64,000 nucleotides of DNA from Eriocheir sinensis (lineage: Eukaryota; Arthropoda; Malacostraca; Decapoda; Varunidae). Of the stretch, positions 51,532 through 61,300 are shown one piece after another. Location of the stretch: contig NC_066567.1 of the NCBI RefSeq assembly GCF_024679095.1, forward strand, positions 9,578,117 to 9,642,116, written 5' to 3'. The notes under the pieces are model-generated. The model was not told where the DNA came from, made no database searches, and saw only the letters and a program-made list of their open reading frames with translations. Both the position numbers and the translations under genes were made by a program. Within the stretch, counting starts at the first letter, position 1; each line of letters opens with the position of its first letter.

Positions 51532-53198
51532 GTAAGGTAAACTAATCAACAGGTGACTATAAAATAACCCTCATTACCTGCTATAGGAGAACTTGATAAT
51601 TAACTATAGGCAACAGGTGTGGTTTGGGGTACATGGTTACAGGTGTCATGGGGTAGTTTTAGTGTTATCTAAGGTCACACACACACACACACACACACAC
51701 ACAGGGAACAGCTGATTGCATTGGCAGACGACACACACACAGCAACACGTGAATCTGTGTGTGTGTGTGTGTCAGCCTCCATTCCTGTGTCAGCCCGCAT
51801 TGCCACCGTGCATCATGAGTGCCATCAGGGCAGCCAAGACCCTCATACGCAAGGAATTAAAGGCTAAACTGAGTGCCATGACGAGTGAGGAGAAGGCCAG
51901 GCAGTCCAGTGAGGTGGCCAGCCTGCTCCTGGCCCACCCCTGCTACCGGTCCTGTACGCGTCTGGCCGTCTACCTCAGCCTGCCTGACGAGGTGCACACG
52001 CTGGGCATCCTGCGTCATGCTCTGGATCAAGGCAAGGCGTGCTTCATCCCCAGGTGAGCGTGACCTGACCTAGCCTGACCTGACCTCTCGTAGTGTTTGT
52101 GAGTGACAGTACTGGTCATGACACCACTGCCAGACCAATGTAATATTGAAGAGAGGGTAGCCACCTCCTCTTGCGAAGCTTCTACGTACAATATATTCTT
52201 TTTTTTTTTTTTTGTCTGAATGCACGTGCAGTTACGAATGACTTCCAGAAAATGGAAAAGGGGTTGAGGGGGGCAAAGCCCCCATTAGGGGGTTGTGGGG
52301 GTCAAAGCCCCCGGTTAAGAGGGTCAAAGCCCTCCTGTTTGGTGGCTAGTTAGGTTAGGTTGATTTAAATTTGCTTGGCATGCAGTGTGGCCAGCTAAAA
52401 TACACACCCACCATGGGAGTGGTCCACTACTCAGGCTGGTGGTGATGAGTAACCACAACCTAACACACCCGACCCTTGCCTCACACAGGTACCAGACCAA
52501 GTCCAACTACATGGACATGGTGCGGCTCCATTCCTGGGAGGAGTACGATGCCCTGCCGGTGACGCGCTGGAACATCAAGCAGCCGCCCATGAGCCAGAGC
52601 TGCGAGACGGCCCTGGCGTCCGGCGGCCTGGACCTCATCCTGATGCCTGGTCTTGGGTTCACACGCGAGGGCCACAGGTGAGGCTGCCAAGTCTGCTGCT
52701 GGCACTCAACACTTTGCCACACACCTAGGCACAGCACTGTCAGATGTCACGCCAGACAGTTCTGTTTTTATTTAGCCTTTCAAGGAACATCATAAGGGTG
52801 TGGCCAGAGTGGATAAGCTACCTTGTAATGCAGTATAAATGCATTGACTTTAGTTTTAAATATATTCAACACAAACTCTTACATAAAGTTAATTTAAATC
52901 AAGGTAATAATACTAATGTTAGGTTCTCAATTACCCCAAGAGACTCAAATGATTGAATCGAAGACAAAAAAAAATTGCATGTCTCTTAATGGTCATGTGG
53001 TCTTGTACTTCACTTATACTTCCTCTCGGCAGGATGGGGCGAGGAAAGGGCTACTACGACACCTTCCTGGCCAAGTGCAAGGCCTCGCAGACACCCCCAC
53101 CAAGCACCATCGCCCTGGCCTTTAAGGAGCAGGTCCTCCCAGAGATTCCAACAGATGAGACTGACATAATGATTGACATTGTGATGACAGCAGAGTAG
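51293..53198 (+). CDS. MTHFS: MTHFS: 5-formyltetrahydrofolate cyclo-ligase, alternative first exons
   Basis: Converts 5-formyl-THF to 5,10-methenyl-THF using ATP in the cytosolic folate cycle. Coding exons: 1A 51293-51531 or 1B 51815-52053 (239 bp each, phase 2), then 2 at 52489-52677 and 3 at 53033-53198; either first exon gives 197 aa (human 203). Exon 2 carries WNI(K)QP and [11 protein letters not shown]; exon 3 starts [11 protein letters not shown], together the family signature at residues 133-152, then ALAFKEQ. In both first exons the Lys/Arg pair of AK..(L/I)RK and the Glu of LPDEV/MPKEI, positions equivalent to known ATP and folate contacts, are kept. All junctions are GT-AG. Intron 1 holds a dispersed repeat ending close to the exon 2 acceptor. 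The identification is firm; use of both first exons is inferred. Confidence 0.95.
51815..52053 (+). CDS. MTHFS: MTHFS alternative first exon 1B
   Basis: Encodes residues 1-79 plus two bases of Arg80, starting [13 protein letters not shown] and ending CFIP(R). It has the same 239 bp length and phase as exon 1A, 283 bp downstream of it. The start context is gcatcATGA (A at -3) and the donor CCCAG|GTGAGC. Conserved motif residues are intact and there is no stop, so it looks functional rather than a dead duplicate. An (AC)n run separates it from 1A; a promoter of its own is inferred, not seen. Confidence 0.88.
52262..52460 (+). repeat. Dispersed repeat, copy B (MTHFS intron)
   Basis: It shares gggcaaagcccccatt, gttaggttgatttaaatttg, catgcagt and gtggtccacta with the minus strand of 31,556-31,790. 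It ends about 30 bp from the exon 2 acceptor at 52,488. Confidence 0.65.
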
Positions 53199-53297
53199 CA
53201 AACAAGTGGAAAGAGAGGGAGCTAAAAGATAAAATGAAATATTGCAAAATTCTGCTTCAAATAGGAAATAGGCTTTAAAATAAGGAGGTAATGTAAG

Positions 53298-53540
53298 GTG
53301 TGGCCCATGGAGGTCGAATTAGTGGAGTTGACATCAGCCCAATTGAGTGAATCCACCCGAGCTGTCATTTTTACGGTCAGGGGTCAGGTGTTGTCAGGTC
53401 AAGCTCCCTCTTAATGGGCTCGGCCAGGCTCGCCCACCCCCATCTTTTGGCTGTAAATTTAACAGTTCGTCGGCTTCACCTCAACGAATGGGATTAGTGG
53501 GGCGTGTTGACTCCACCAATTCTACCTCCATGGTGTGGCC
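53298..53540. mobile_element. MITE in MTHFS 3' flank
   Basis: The termini are inverted over about 45 bp: left ggtgtggcccatggaggt, gaattagtggagttgaca; right tgttgactccaccaattc, acctccatggtgtggcc. It is about 243 bp, non-coding, 100 bp after the MTHFS stop, so it may be transcribed in the 3' UTR. Target duplication not resolved. Confidence 0.7.
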
Positions 53541-53689
53541 TCATTCTTCTCTATCAGTGTGGTGTGTTGTTAAGGCAGAAAACCGAGCTTTCTTAACAGT
53601 ACAAAATCTCTATTGGTGCTATTGTTGGCGTATGTACGTAACATTGTGAAGTGTGTGCTCAGTTTGACATTCTCCATATGGTTGTCGTG

Positions 53690-53935
53690 TCGAAAAGTAG
53701 AATAGATACTTAATAATTTGAAAAGTAGATTACATACTTAATCAGTCAAAAAGTAGCATATGTATTTAATAATTTGAAAAGTAGATTACATACTTAATCA
53801 GTTAAAAAGTAGCACATGTATTTAATAATTTGAAAAGTAGATTACACACTTAATCAATTAAAAAGTAGCATATGTATTTAATAATTTGAAAAGTAGAATA
53901 CATTGTCAATAATTCAAGGAGTAGAATATGTACTT
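53690..53935. repeat. 57-bp tandem array
   Basis: Four copies carry tttaataatttgaaaagtag, attacatacttaatca and gt(c/t)aaaaagtagca(t/c)atgta. Confidence 0.85.
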
Positions 53936-53964
53936 AAATTCATTAGTTTCAAGATAAGACACAC

Positions 53965-54175
53965 ACGCCAACATTCTTGAACACTTCAGGTCACACACAC
54001 ACACACACTTTTAACAAGGCTTTCATAGAGGTTGCATTAGTTTTCCATGGGTAGTTTTATGAGCCTAGTGATAGTTTGACAAGGCCTCTGCACCATGAAT
54101 GTGGAAAACTCGCATGAAAACCAAACTAATGTCTTTTGCAGCCTTTGAAAATGATTGAGAGATGAAAGTGTCTTA
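53965..54175. repeat. Single copy of the dispersed repeat
   Basis: It contains attcttgaacacttc, caaggctttcatagaggttg, ttccatgggtagttttatga, gcctagtgatagtttgacaa and tgaaaacc in the order found at 39,545-39,765 and in the reverse of the 67-bp array. Confidence 0.75.
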
Positions 54176-54185
54176 GAATATCAAT

Positions 54186-54368
54186 GTTGCCAGATTGTCG
54201 TACTCAGTCTCATATTTCCCGACGTCCATCCCAATAACTTTTCCTGGGCCACAATAACGAGATTTATTTGTAGTTATTGTTGAAATGGTTTATTATTCCT
54301 GTTTCCTGGTGATATTTATGGGGGAGAAGCTGGTAAATGTGATGCCCCGAGTACGATAATCTGGCAAC
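54186..54368. mobile_element. 183-bp MITE, copy 1
   Basis: The left terminus GTTGCCAGATTGTCGTACTC and right terminus gagtacgataatctggcaac are inverted repeats. A second element of exactly 183 bp with the same termini lies at 57,143-57,325. Non-coding. Confidence 0.78.
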
Positions 54369-54496
54369 TTTTTTTTTTTTTTTACAGCAAAGGAGTCGGT
54401 ACAAGGGCACTGCTCCCGAAAGATAGGTCAAGATGGTGGAGAATATAGGTCTTACTTACCTTTTGTGCAATAGACCTAGGCATCACCAGGTCCCAA

Positions 54497-54896
54497 TTAA
54501 CCCGGTAGCAGCGGGGATCATGTTTCTTAATGGTCCCTCCAAGCGAGAGAAATGAGAAAAAATCACCCCTCACACAAACCATTTCATAATATATATATCA
54601 AAGCATTTGTGATCAGATTATGTATCGTCTATTTTGGGGGGTTTATATCATGGCACAAATTTGGCCCGTCGCTGCTACATGGTAAAGCCACAAATTTGGC
54701 CCGTTGCTGCTACACGGTAAAGCCACAAATTTGGCCCGTTGCTGCTACACGGTAAAGCCACAAATTTGGCCCGTCGCTGCTACACGGTAAAGCCACAAAT
54801 TTGGCCCGTCGCTGCTACACGGCAAAGCCACAAATTTGGCCCGTCGCTGCTACACGGTAAAGCCACAAATTTGGCCCGTCGCTGCTACCGGGTTAA
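54497..54896 (-). mobile_element. piggyBac-like MITE, copy 4, internally expanded
   Basis: Reverse orientation relative to the other three copies, bounded by TTAA, with cccggtagcagcgggg at one end and cgctgctaccggg at the other. The subterminal block (ggcccgtcgctgctacacgg, taaagccacaaattt; 35 bp) occurs seven times at 54,661-54,890, so this copy is 400 bp against 187 bp for copy 1. Confidence 0.85.
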
Positions 54897-55930
54897 TGAT
54901 GGTGAGATTTATCATGTTAGGATGCTAGACTTCTTTTTATTTCCGTTTACATGAAGGTTAAGGAAAACCATTGCATATACCTCTGATACACATTATTAAC
55001 AAGATATATATATACAACCGTCACATTGTATGAGGCATGGCAGCACATGGGCCACCTGGATGACGCTAGGACTTAAGAGTGGACGTGTTTCTGAGTCCAA
55101 GTTGATGGTATTTTTGGCAGCTTTGGAAATCCATATAAAAAGTGGCTTATGATATATAGCTCTTCAGGCTTACAAATATCATCGTAACTGGATATGGACT
55201 GGCATGAATATCTGGCTGACTTAAAACTGTAATTCCTGTTCAGTTGGCAGCTTTGGAAATGCATATAGAAAGTGGTTTGTGATATATAACTCTTCAGTCT
55301 TATAAAAAAAACATCGTAACTGGATATGGACTGGCGTGAATATCTGGCTGACTTAAAACTGTAATTCCTGTTCAGTTGCATGCCAGAAATTATCTATGTC
55401 ATTATTACCATTATTATTAGTAGTATGTGACCCAAGAACCTGCTTCGATGACCTTACAAGCACCACACGAACCTTTCACTTGCCTCACTCGAACTAATAC
55501 AAATAAATCCTCGTCTGCACTAAAGAGGGAGAAAACACACACTAGTTAATGGGGGAAACAAACATACATAAAAACTTATCGAATAACCTAAATTTATCAT
55601 GATTGGTAATCCTCTTTTATTCTAACAGGTAGAAATACATACCTTTAATTTAACACAACCAGCTTACTACCTTTGTCTTCAGCTGTATTCCTCTCTCTTA
55701 CTAATGGTCAAAATGGAAGAAATTAAATATACACTAAATTATGTGATGTAGTTGTAGTGTTTTCCGAGTCTAATGAGTTTACCGAGTCTATTCCAGCCCC
55801 TTCTCACTAATGGTCAAAATAAAAAAAAGAGGGACACTTAGATGACATTGGATTATCCGTGGTAGACATGGTTGCAGTTCCCCATATCCGTGTAGTCGTG
55901 TTTTCCGAGCCTATTGAGTTTATCGACAGT
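54897..55930. other. AT-rich DNA with a 130-bp duplication
   Basis: The block ttggcagctttggaaat, aaagtgg.tt.tgatatata, catcgtaactggatatggac occurs at 55,114-55,243 and 55,244-55,378. The rest is unique AT-rich sequence with no recognised exon. Confidence 0.7.
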
Positions 55931-56053
55931 CTAGCCCCTGGTGGTGTACATGTCGGAGTCCTCGGGGTTGCTCTGTCCGAAATCCTTCTCCGGGGTTGGC
56001 TTGTCCAGCTTCACGATGACGTCCTTCCCTTCCTGCACTACCTCAGCTTCGGT
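55931..56053 (-). CDS. Probable C-terminal exon of the LFDKL repeat gene (alternative 3' end)
   Basis: A minus-strand exon of 40 codons plus TAG, beginning after the acceptor ttccttcctcaag and reading TEAEVVQEGKDVIVKLDKP then ending DSDMYTTRG. It is phase 0. In the large exon upstream, an AGG|GTAAAG donor at 58,404/58,403 is also phase 0 and lies nine codons before that exon's stop. Joining them replaces the last nine residues with this 40-residue tail. The non-repetitive, well-composed sequence suggests a true coding exon. Alternatively it is the last exon of another gene whose other exons I did not find. Confidence 0.5.
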   Translation of the reverse strand, partial: TEAEVVQEGKDVIVKLDKPTPEKDFGQSNPEDSDMYTTRG

Positions 56054-56079
56054 CTTGAGGAAGGAAGGAGAAGGAACGG

Positions 56080-56740
56080 CATTACTCGAGTGTTGAGGAA
56101 GGAAGGAAGGATTGACATTTCTCAGTTTTATAGAAGGAAGGAAGGATTGACATTTATCAGTTTTATGGAAGGAAGGAAGGATTGACATTTCTCAGTTTTA
56201 TGGAAGGAAGAAGGATTGACATTTCTCAGTTTTATGGAAGGAAGAAGGATTGACATTTCTCAGTTTTATGGAAGGAAGGAAGGATTGACATTTATCAGTT
56301 TTATGGAAGGAAGGAAGGATTGACATTTCTCAGTTTTATGGAAGGAAGAAGGATTGACATTTCTCAGTTTTATAGAAGGAAGGAAGGATTGACATTTCTC
56401 AGTTTTATGGAAGGAAGGAAGGATTGACATTTCTCAGTTTTATAGAAGGAAGGAAGGATTGACATTTCTCAGTTTTATAGAAGGAAGGATCGACATTTCT
56501 CAGATTTATGGAAGGAAGAAGGATTGACATTTCTCAGTTTTATAGAAGGAAGGAAGGATTGACATTTCTCAGTTTTAAAGAAGGAAAAAGGATTGACATT
56601 TCTCAGTTTTAAAGAAGAAAGAAAGGATTGACATTTCTCAGTTTTATAGAAGAAAGAAAGGATTGACATTTCTGTTTTATAGAAGGAAAAAGAATTGACA
56701 TTTCTCAGTTTTAAGGATGGAAGAAAAAATGACATTACTC
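56080..56740. repeat. 33-37 bp minisatellite, about 18 copies
   Basis: The unit ggaaggaaggattgacattt plus ctcagttttat(a/g)(g)a begins at the 3' splice site side of the 55,931-56,053 exon. Later copies degrade to aaagaaagaaag variants. It probably lies in the intron between the two candidate 3' exons. Confidence 0.9.
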
Positions 56741-57613
56741 TGTTGTGTGCTGGAAATTTTGGGTGTTTCGTAATAAATTTTGTATGGTCATGACTGTGTT
56801 TTTCCTGCAATATTCAACCTTATTTAAACTGGTGGAATTTAGTATAGTCAGGCATTAATATACAGGCATACATACCATACATCTCTATACACATGATACC
56901 TGTATATATGTGTCTTACAGTATATCGTTTAGGTTAGTTTATCCAATTTTTAGTGAGTTAAATTTAGGTTATATTCTTCAGTATTAGATTATGAAGTGTT
57001 ATCATTTTTTAGTATTCAATTAGTCCAGAATCACACTTTTGGGATTAATAAGGGCATGGGAATCAGAAGGCACACTGTTATGATGCTATGTAAACTACCC
57101 CACAGGAACTACAAACTGACTAACTGTAGACTCGTATGCACTGTTGCCAGCTTGTCGTACTCAGAGCATAGTATTTACTGGTTTCTGACGCCTAACTACT
57201 GCCAAGAAACATCAGAATCTAACTCTCAATGATCACTATAAATTAGTTTCGTTATCGGAGCCCAGAAGACAGTTGGGGGTAGGAAGTCGGGAAATATAAT
57301 CAGCTGAGTACGACAATCTGGCAACGTTACTCGTATGTAAGGAAATCACTAAACATCATAGGCAAGACACATGGAGGTAGATCTTTCTTAGCTCTCTCTC
57401 TCTCTGCTTCCACTGTAAAATTCTTCGCTCTCTCTCTTTGCTACCACTGTAAAATTCTTCGCACTCCCTCTCTCTGCTACCACTGTAAAATTCTTAGCTC
57501 TCTCTCTCTGCTTCCACTGTAAAATTCTTCGCTCTCTCTCTGCTTCCACTGTAAAACCACACTACGTACTTATCTTCACTTACAACCCAAACACCACACA
57601 CACACTGACTATC
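56741..57613. other. AT-rich DNA with a short (CT)-rich array
   Basis: Unique AT-rich sequence, then a roughly 43-bp unit (gctctctctctctgct(t/a)cc, actgtaaaattctt(c/a)) repeated about five times at 57,385-57,560. It also holds the 183-bp MITE at 57,143-57,325. Confidence 0.7.
57143..57325. mobile_element. 183-bp MITE, copy 2
   Basis: The left terminus gttgccagcttgtcgtactc and right terminus gagtacgacaatctggcaac match the element at 54,186-54,368 in sequence and in total length. The interior is diverged. Confidence 0.78.
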
Positions 57614-57877
57614 TAGGGGCCACTTTCACAGTCACTTTGTTTTGATCATTACCAATGGCAGCGATCGACGCAATAGTTTTCCACATGAAACTGGCCTATG
57701 GGGTAGTGGGGGCTGCAGAGGAAGTGAGAGGTGTTGAGAGTGGGTGCCAAGGTGCGGGGCTAGGCTAACCCCGCAGCCGCCACTACCCCATCGGCCAGTT
57801 TTACGTGGAAATACTATAGCGGCGATCGCCACCATTGGTAACGATCGAAACAAACAAAATGACTGAAAGCGGCCCTA
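57614..57877. mobile_element. Palindromic MITE
   Basis: Almost the whole 264 bp is a long imperfect palindrome. Left arm: TAGGGGCCACTTTCACAGTC, gatcattaccaatggcagcg, ctggcctatggggtagtg. Right arm: cactaccccatcggccag, cgccaccattggtaacgatc, tgactgaaagcggcccta. The 70-codon frames on either strand are by-products. Confidence 0.82.
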
Positions 57878-58373
57878 AGACCCACCCAAAAGTATTGTTC
57901 TAGGTACTAATGGAAAGGTGCAGTATAATCCACCACCCCTACACCCAGTCACACCCACTACATCTCATGCCGCTCACCCAGACTATGCCTCTACGTATGC
58001 TGTGCCAATGAGGTAGGAACTGTGTGGCCCACGAGAATGAGTGGTCCAAAAAGAGGCTCAGACTATGGGGCACTCACACCCTGCTAATGGATACGGTTTA
58101 GACGTTCACACCTGCATCCTTTTAATGAGGCAGAATTTCATGTGGTAGTGGCTAAGTTTAATTCTAGAGTGAGACAGATTCGTAACACACCCTCAAGATT
58201 AAACGTGTGAACAATCAATCAGTAAATAAATAAAATGAAAAATGTGTAACTAGTTCCTACGCCTTTTCTAGTCTACAGTTCCGTCATACAGCCCGTGTTA
58301 GGAGTGAGAGACAACCACAGGATGAAGCACAGCCCTAAGCCAGGCAGTGTGGGGTGTGATCCACTAGGCAGCG
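57878..58373. other. 3' flank of the LFDKL repeat gene
   Basis: Unique sequence without repeats. It should contain the 3' UTR of the read-through form ending at 58,374. No poly(A) signal was confidently assigned. Confidence 0.5.
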
Positions 58374-61300
58374 TTAACAGACAGCGACAGGCTCAGACTT
58401 TACCCTCAGCCAGGCGGGCCGCAGCGCCACCCCCGCCGGCCGCTGCTCTTCAGGCCGTGCCTCTACTCCGCTTGTGTTGGGACTGGCCCGCACAATGAGT
58501 GTGTTGTCCTGGCTGGTGATGTCTGGCTGGCTGCCTTCAGAGGGCGCTCCTCCAGGGCCAGGCTCAGGTGTGTCTTTGGCAGTACCTGAACGCTCTGCTT
58601 CTGCTATGAGAGGTTCAGCTGCCTCTGGTGGGGTGAGGGGCTGTGTGCCAGGGGCTGCCTGTGTGTCTGCTGCAGCCACTGCCTCACCTGTACCCTCCCC
58701 GGCAGGCTGCTGCCCTGACACACCACCTACGGGAGACTGTACCTGGGGACTGGACGGCAGGGGCTGCGGTGGTTGTGTCACAGCTGCAGCGCCCGGGGCA
58801 GCCTCTTGCTCCTCCTCCCCTGCTGTGGCGACAACAGCAGTCTCTGGCACATCACTGCCAGTGGGAGCAGTGGCCTCCTGAGGGCTCTCAGGCACTGCTG
58901 CTGGTGCTTCACTTCCCTCAGTGGCCTCCTTCACCTCTTCTGCTGCTGCTTCATGGCGCTGAGCCTCCTGCTGCTGCTCCTCCTTCTGGAAGAGGCTGGC
59001 AAGCTTATCAAACAGGTTCTTCTTCTCTACTGCTGGTGGTGGTGGTGATGGTGGTGGAGGTGCTGGCTCCCCTGCAGGTTCTGTGCTGGCCACCACGCCT
59101 TCCTGTGTCTGGGCGAGGCCTGGCAGCTCACCAGACACAGCCTCCACTGTGTCTGGTGCAGCAGCAGGGGCCTCTTCCCCGGGGACCAATGGAGCACCAG
59201 GGGACTCTGCTGTGTCTGTAGGAACTTGTGGGGCATCAGGAACTGTTGGAAGACTTGAAATTTGAGCAGCGTCTTCAGGGATGGGTAAGGCCTCAGGCAC
59301 TTGTGTTGTGTCCTCAGTGACCTGTGGGACATCGAGGGCTGTGTCCTCTGCAACAACTGAGACATCAGGAACATTCACCGCGTCCTCAGCCTTAGCCAGT
59401 GCCGCAGGGAGGGCCTCAGCCTCCCCCACAAGAGTGCCAGTGCTCAGCCCCTTCCCCTCCCCCGCCCCTGGCAATGGCACACCCCCGGCAGGGACAGACT
59501 CTTGTGGCACCACTACATCACTGGACACTGGCTGCTCCTCCTTCTTAGTAAACAACCTCACTAGCTGCCCAAACAGTCCCCCGCTCTTTTCTGGAACCTC
59601 CTCTTTCTGCCCTACTGCCCTTGAGTCTTTCTCTTCACTAACAGACTGAAGCTTCTCATCTGCTGCCTCTTCCACCTTTTCCTGCTTCTCCTCCTCCACC
59701 ATCACCCATCCTGCTTCTTCCTCCACTGCCTGCTCCTTCTCTTCCACTGCCTCCTGCCTCTCAGTTTCCTTTACCTCACCCACAAGTTTCTCAGTAGTTT
59801 CAGGTTCAGATTTTTCAGGAGTTTCAGATTTTCCAGTGGTTTCTATTTCTGCTTTCTGTGTGACATCAGGTTCAGGTTCTCCGACGGGTTCAGTCACTGG
59901 TTCTGGAGGTTCTGTTTTGGTTTCAACTTCGGACACAGGAGCCTCAGTGTCTTGAGTATCCAATGTGACGGAAGTTGAAGGAATGGAAGTGTCGGGAGTT
60001 TCGGTAATCTGTTCCGTCTTACCACTTTCTAAGACTTCACTCTGAGGTTCTTTCTCAGCCTGGTTCTTGGCGCTCTCTACGGCATCCCTGTCTGGCTTGA
60101 AGAGGCTCACCAGCTTGTCAAAGAGTCCCTCCTTCTCCTGGGGCACTGCAGGGCTGGGGGGTGCCACAGGGGGGGTGTCCACTTCTGTTTGGGTTTCCTG
60201 TGGTGGAACATCCGCCTGTGTCTCCACCACGGCACTGGACTCTTGTTTTTCTTGTTCTTCCTTTGCCTCAAGTGCCTCCACCACCTCCTCCACCAACTCC
60301 TGCCTCTTCTCCGCACTCTCCACTATCTCCGCTGCTGCCTTCTCCACCTTCTCCGCCTCCTTCCTCACCTCCTCTGTCAGCCCCTCCACCTCCTTGGCTG
60401 CCTCCGTGATGCTCTCCACCACCGCCTCCGCTCTTTCCACCGCCTCCTCCACCTTCTCCACCTCTGCTGCAGGCACGGCAGGGTAGACTTCCGCTGCCTT
60501 CTCCACTGCTTCTGTCACCCTCTCCACCACCTCCAGGGCCTCCTCCACCTTCTCTCCCACCTCCTCCACCTCCTTCACAACCTCCTCCACTATGGCTACC
60601 CCCTCATCCACCTCTCTGGCCACCTCCTCCACCACCACAGCCACCTTTCCCTCCACCATCTCTGCCACCTTCTCCACAGCCTCTCCCACCACTGCCTCCA
60701 CCTTCTCCACCACCTCCTTGGCTCCCTCCTCCCCCAGCACAGGCGTCAACACCTCCACCGCAGCTGTCTCCACCTTCTCCTCCACCTGGGCGACCTTCTC
60801 TCCGACAGCAATCACCCCCTCCTCCACCTTCTCCAGCACCTTGCCCTCCACCTCAACCACCTTCTCTATAACCTCCACAGCTCCTTCCTTCACAGCCTCC
60901 ACCACCTCCTCCACCAGGCTGACCCCCTCACCCTCCTCCACTTGCTTGGCACTTTCAGGCTCTCCACTTGTCTCAGTCTTGGCACTCTCTATGGCATCCT
61001 TGTCTGGCTTGAAGAGGCTCACCAGCTTGTCAAAGAGTCCCTCCCTCTCCTGGGGCACTGCAGGGCTGGGGGGTGCCACAGGGGGGGTGTCCACTTCTGT
61101 TTTGCTCTCCTGTGGTGGGACATCAGCCTGTGCCTCCACCACCTCTTCCACCACCTCGCTCTTCTCGCTCTCCACCACCTCCGCTGCCTCCTCCTCCACC
61201 TTCTCCACCTCTGCTGCAGGCACGGCAGGGGATGCCTCCACTGCCTCCTCCACTGCTCCAGGCACTGTCTCCTCCACCACCTCCAGGGCCTCCTCCACCT

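Noticed and set aside
57632..57853. 73-codon minus frame
   Set aside because: It lies entirely within the palindromic MITE at 57,614-57,877.
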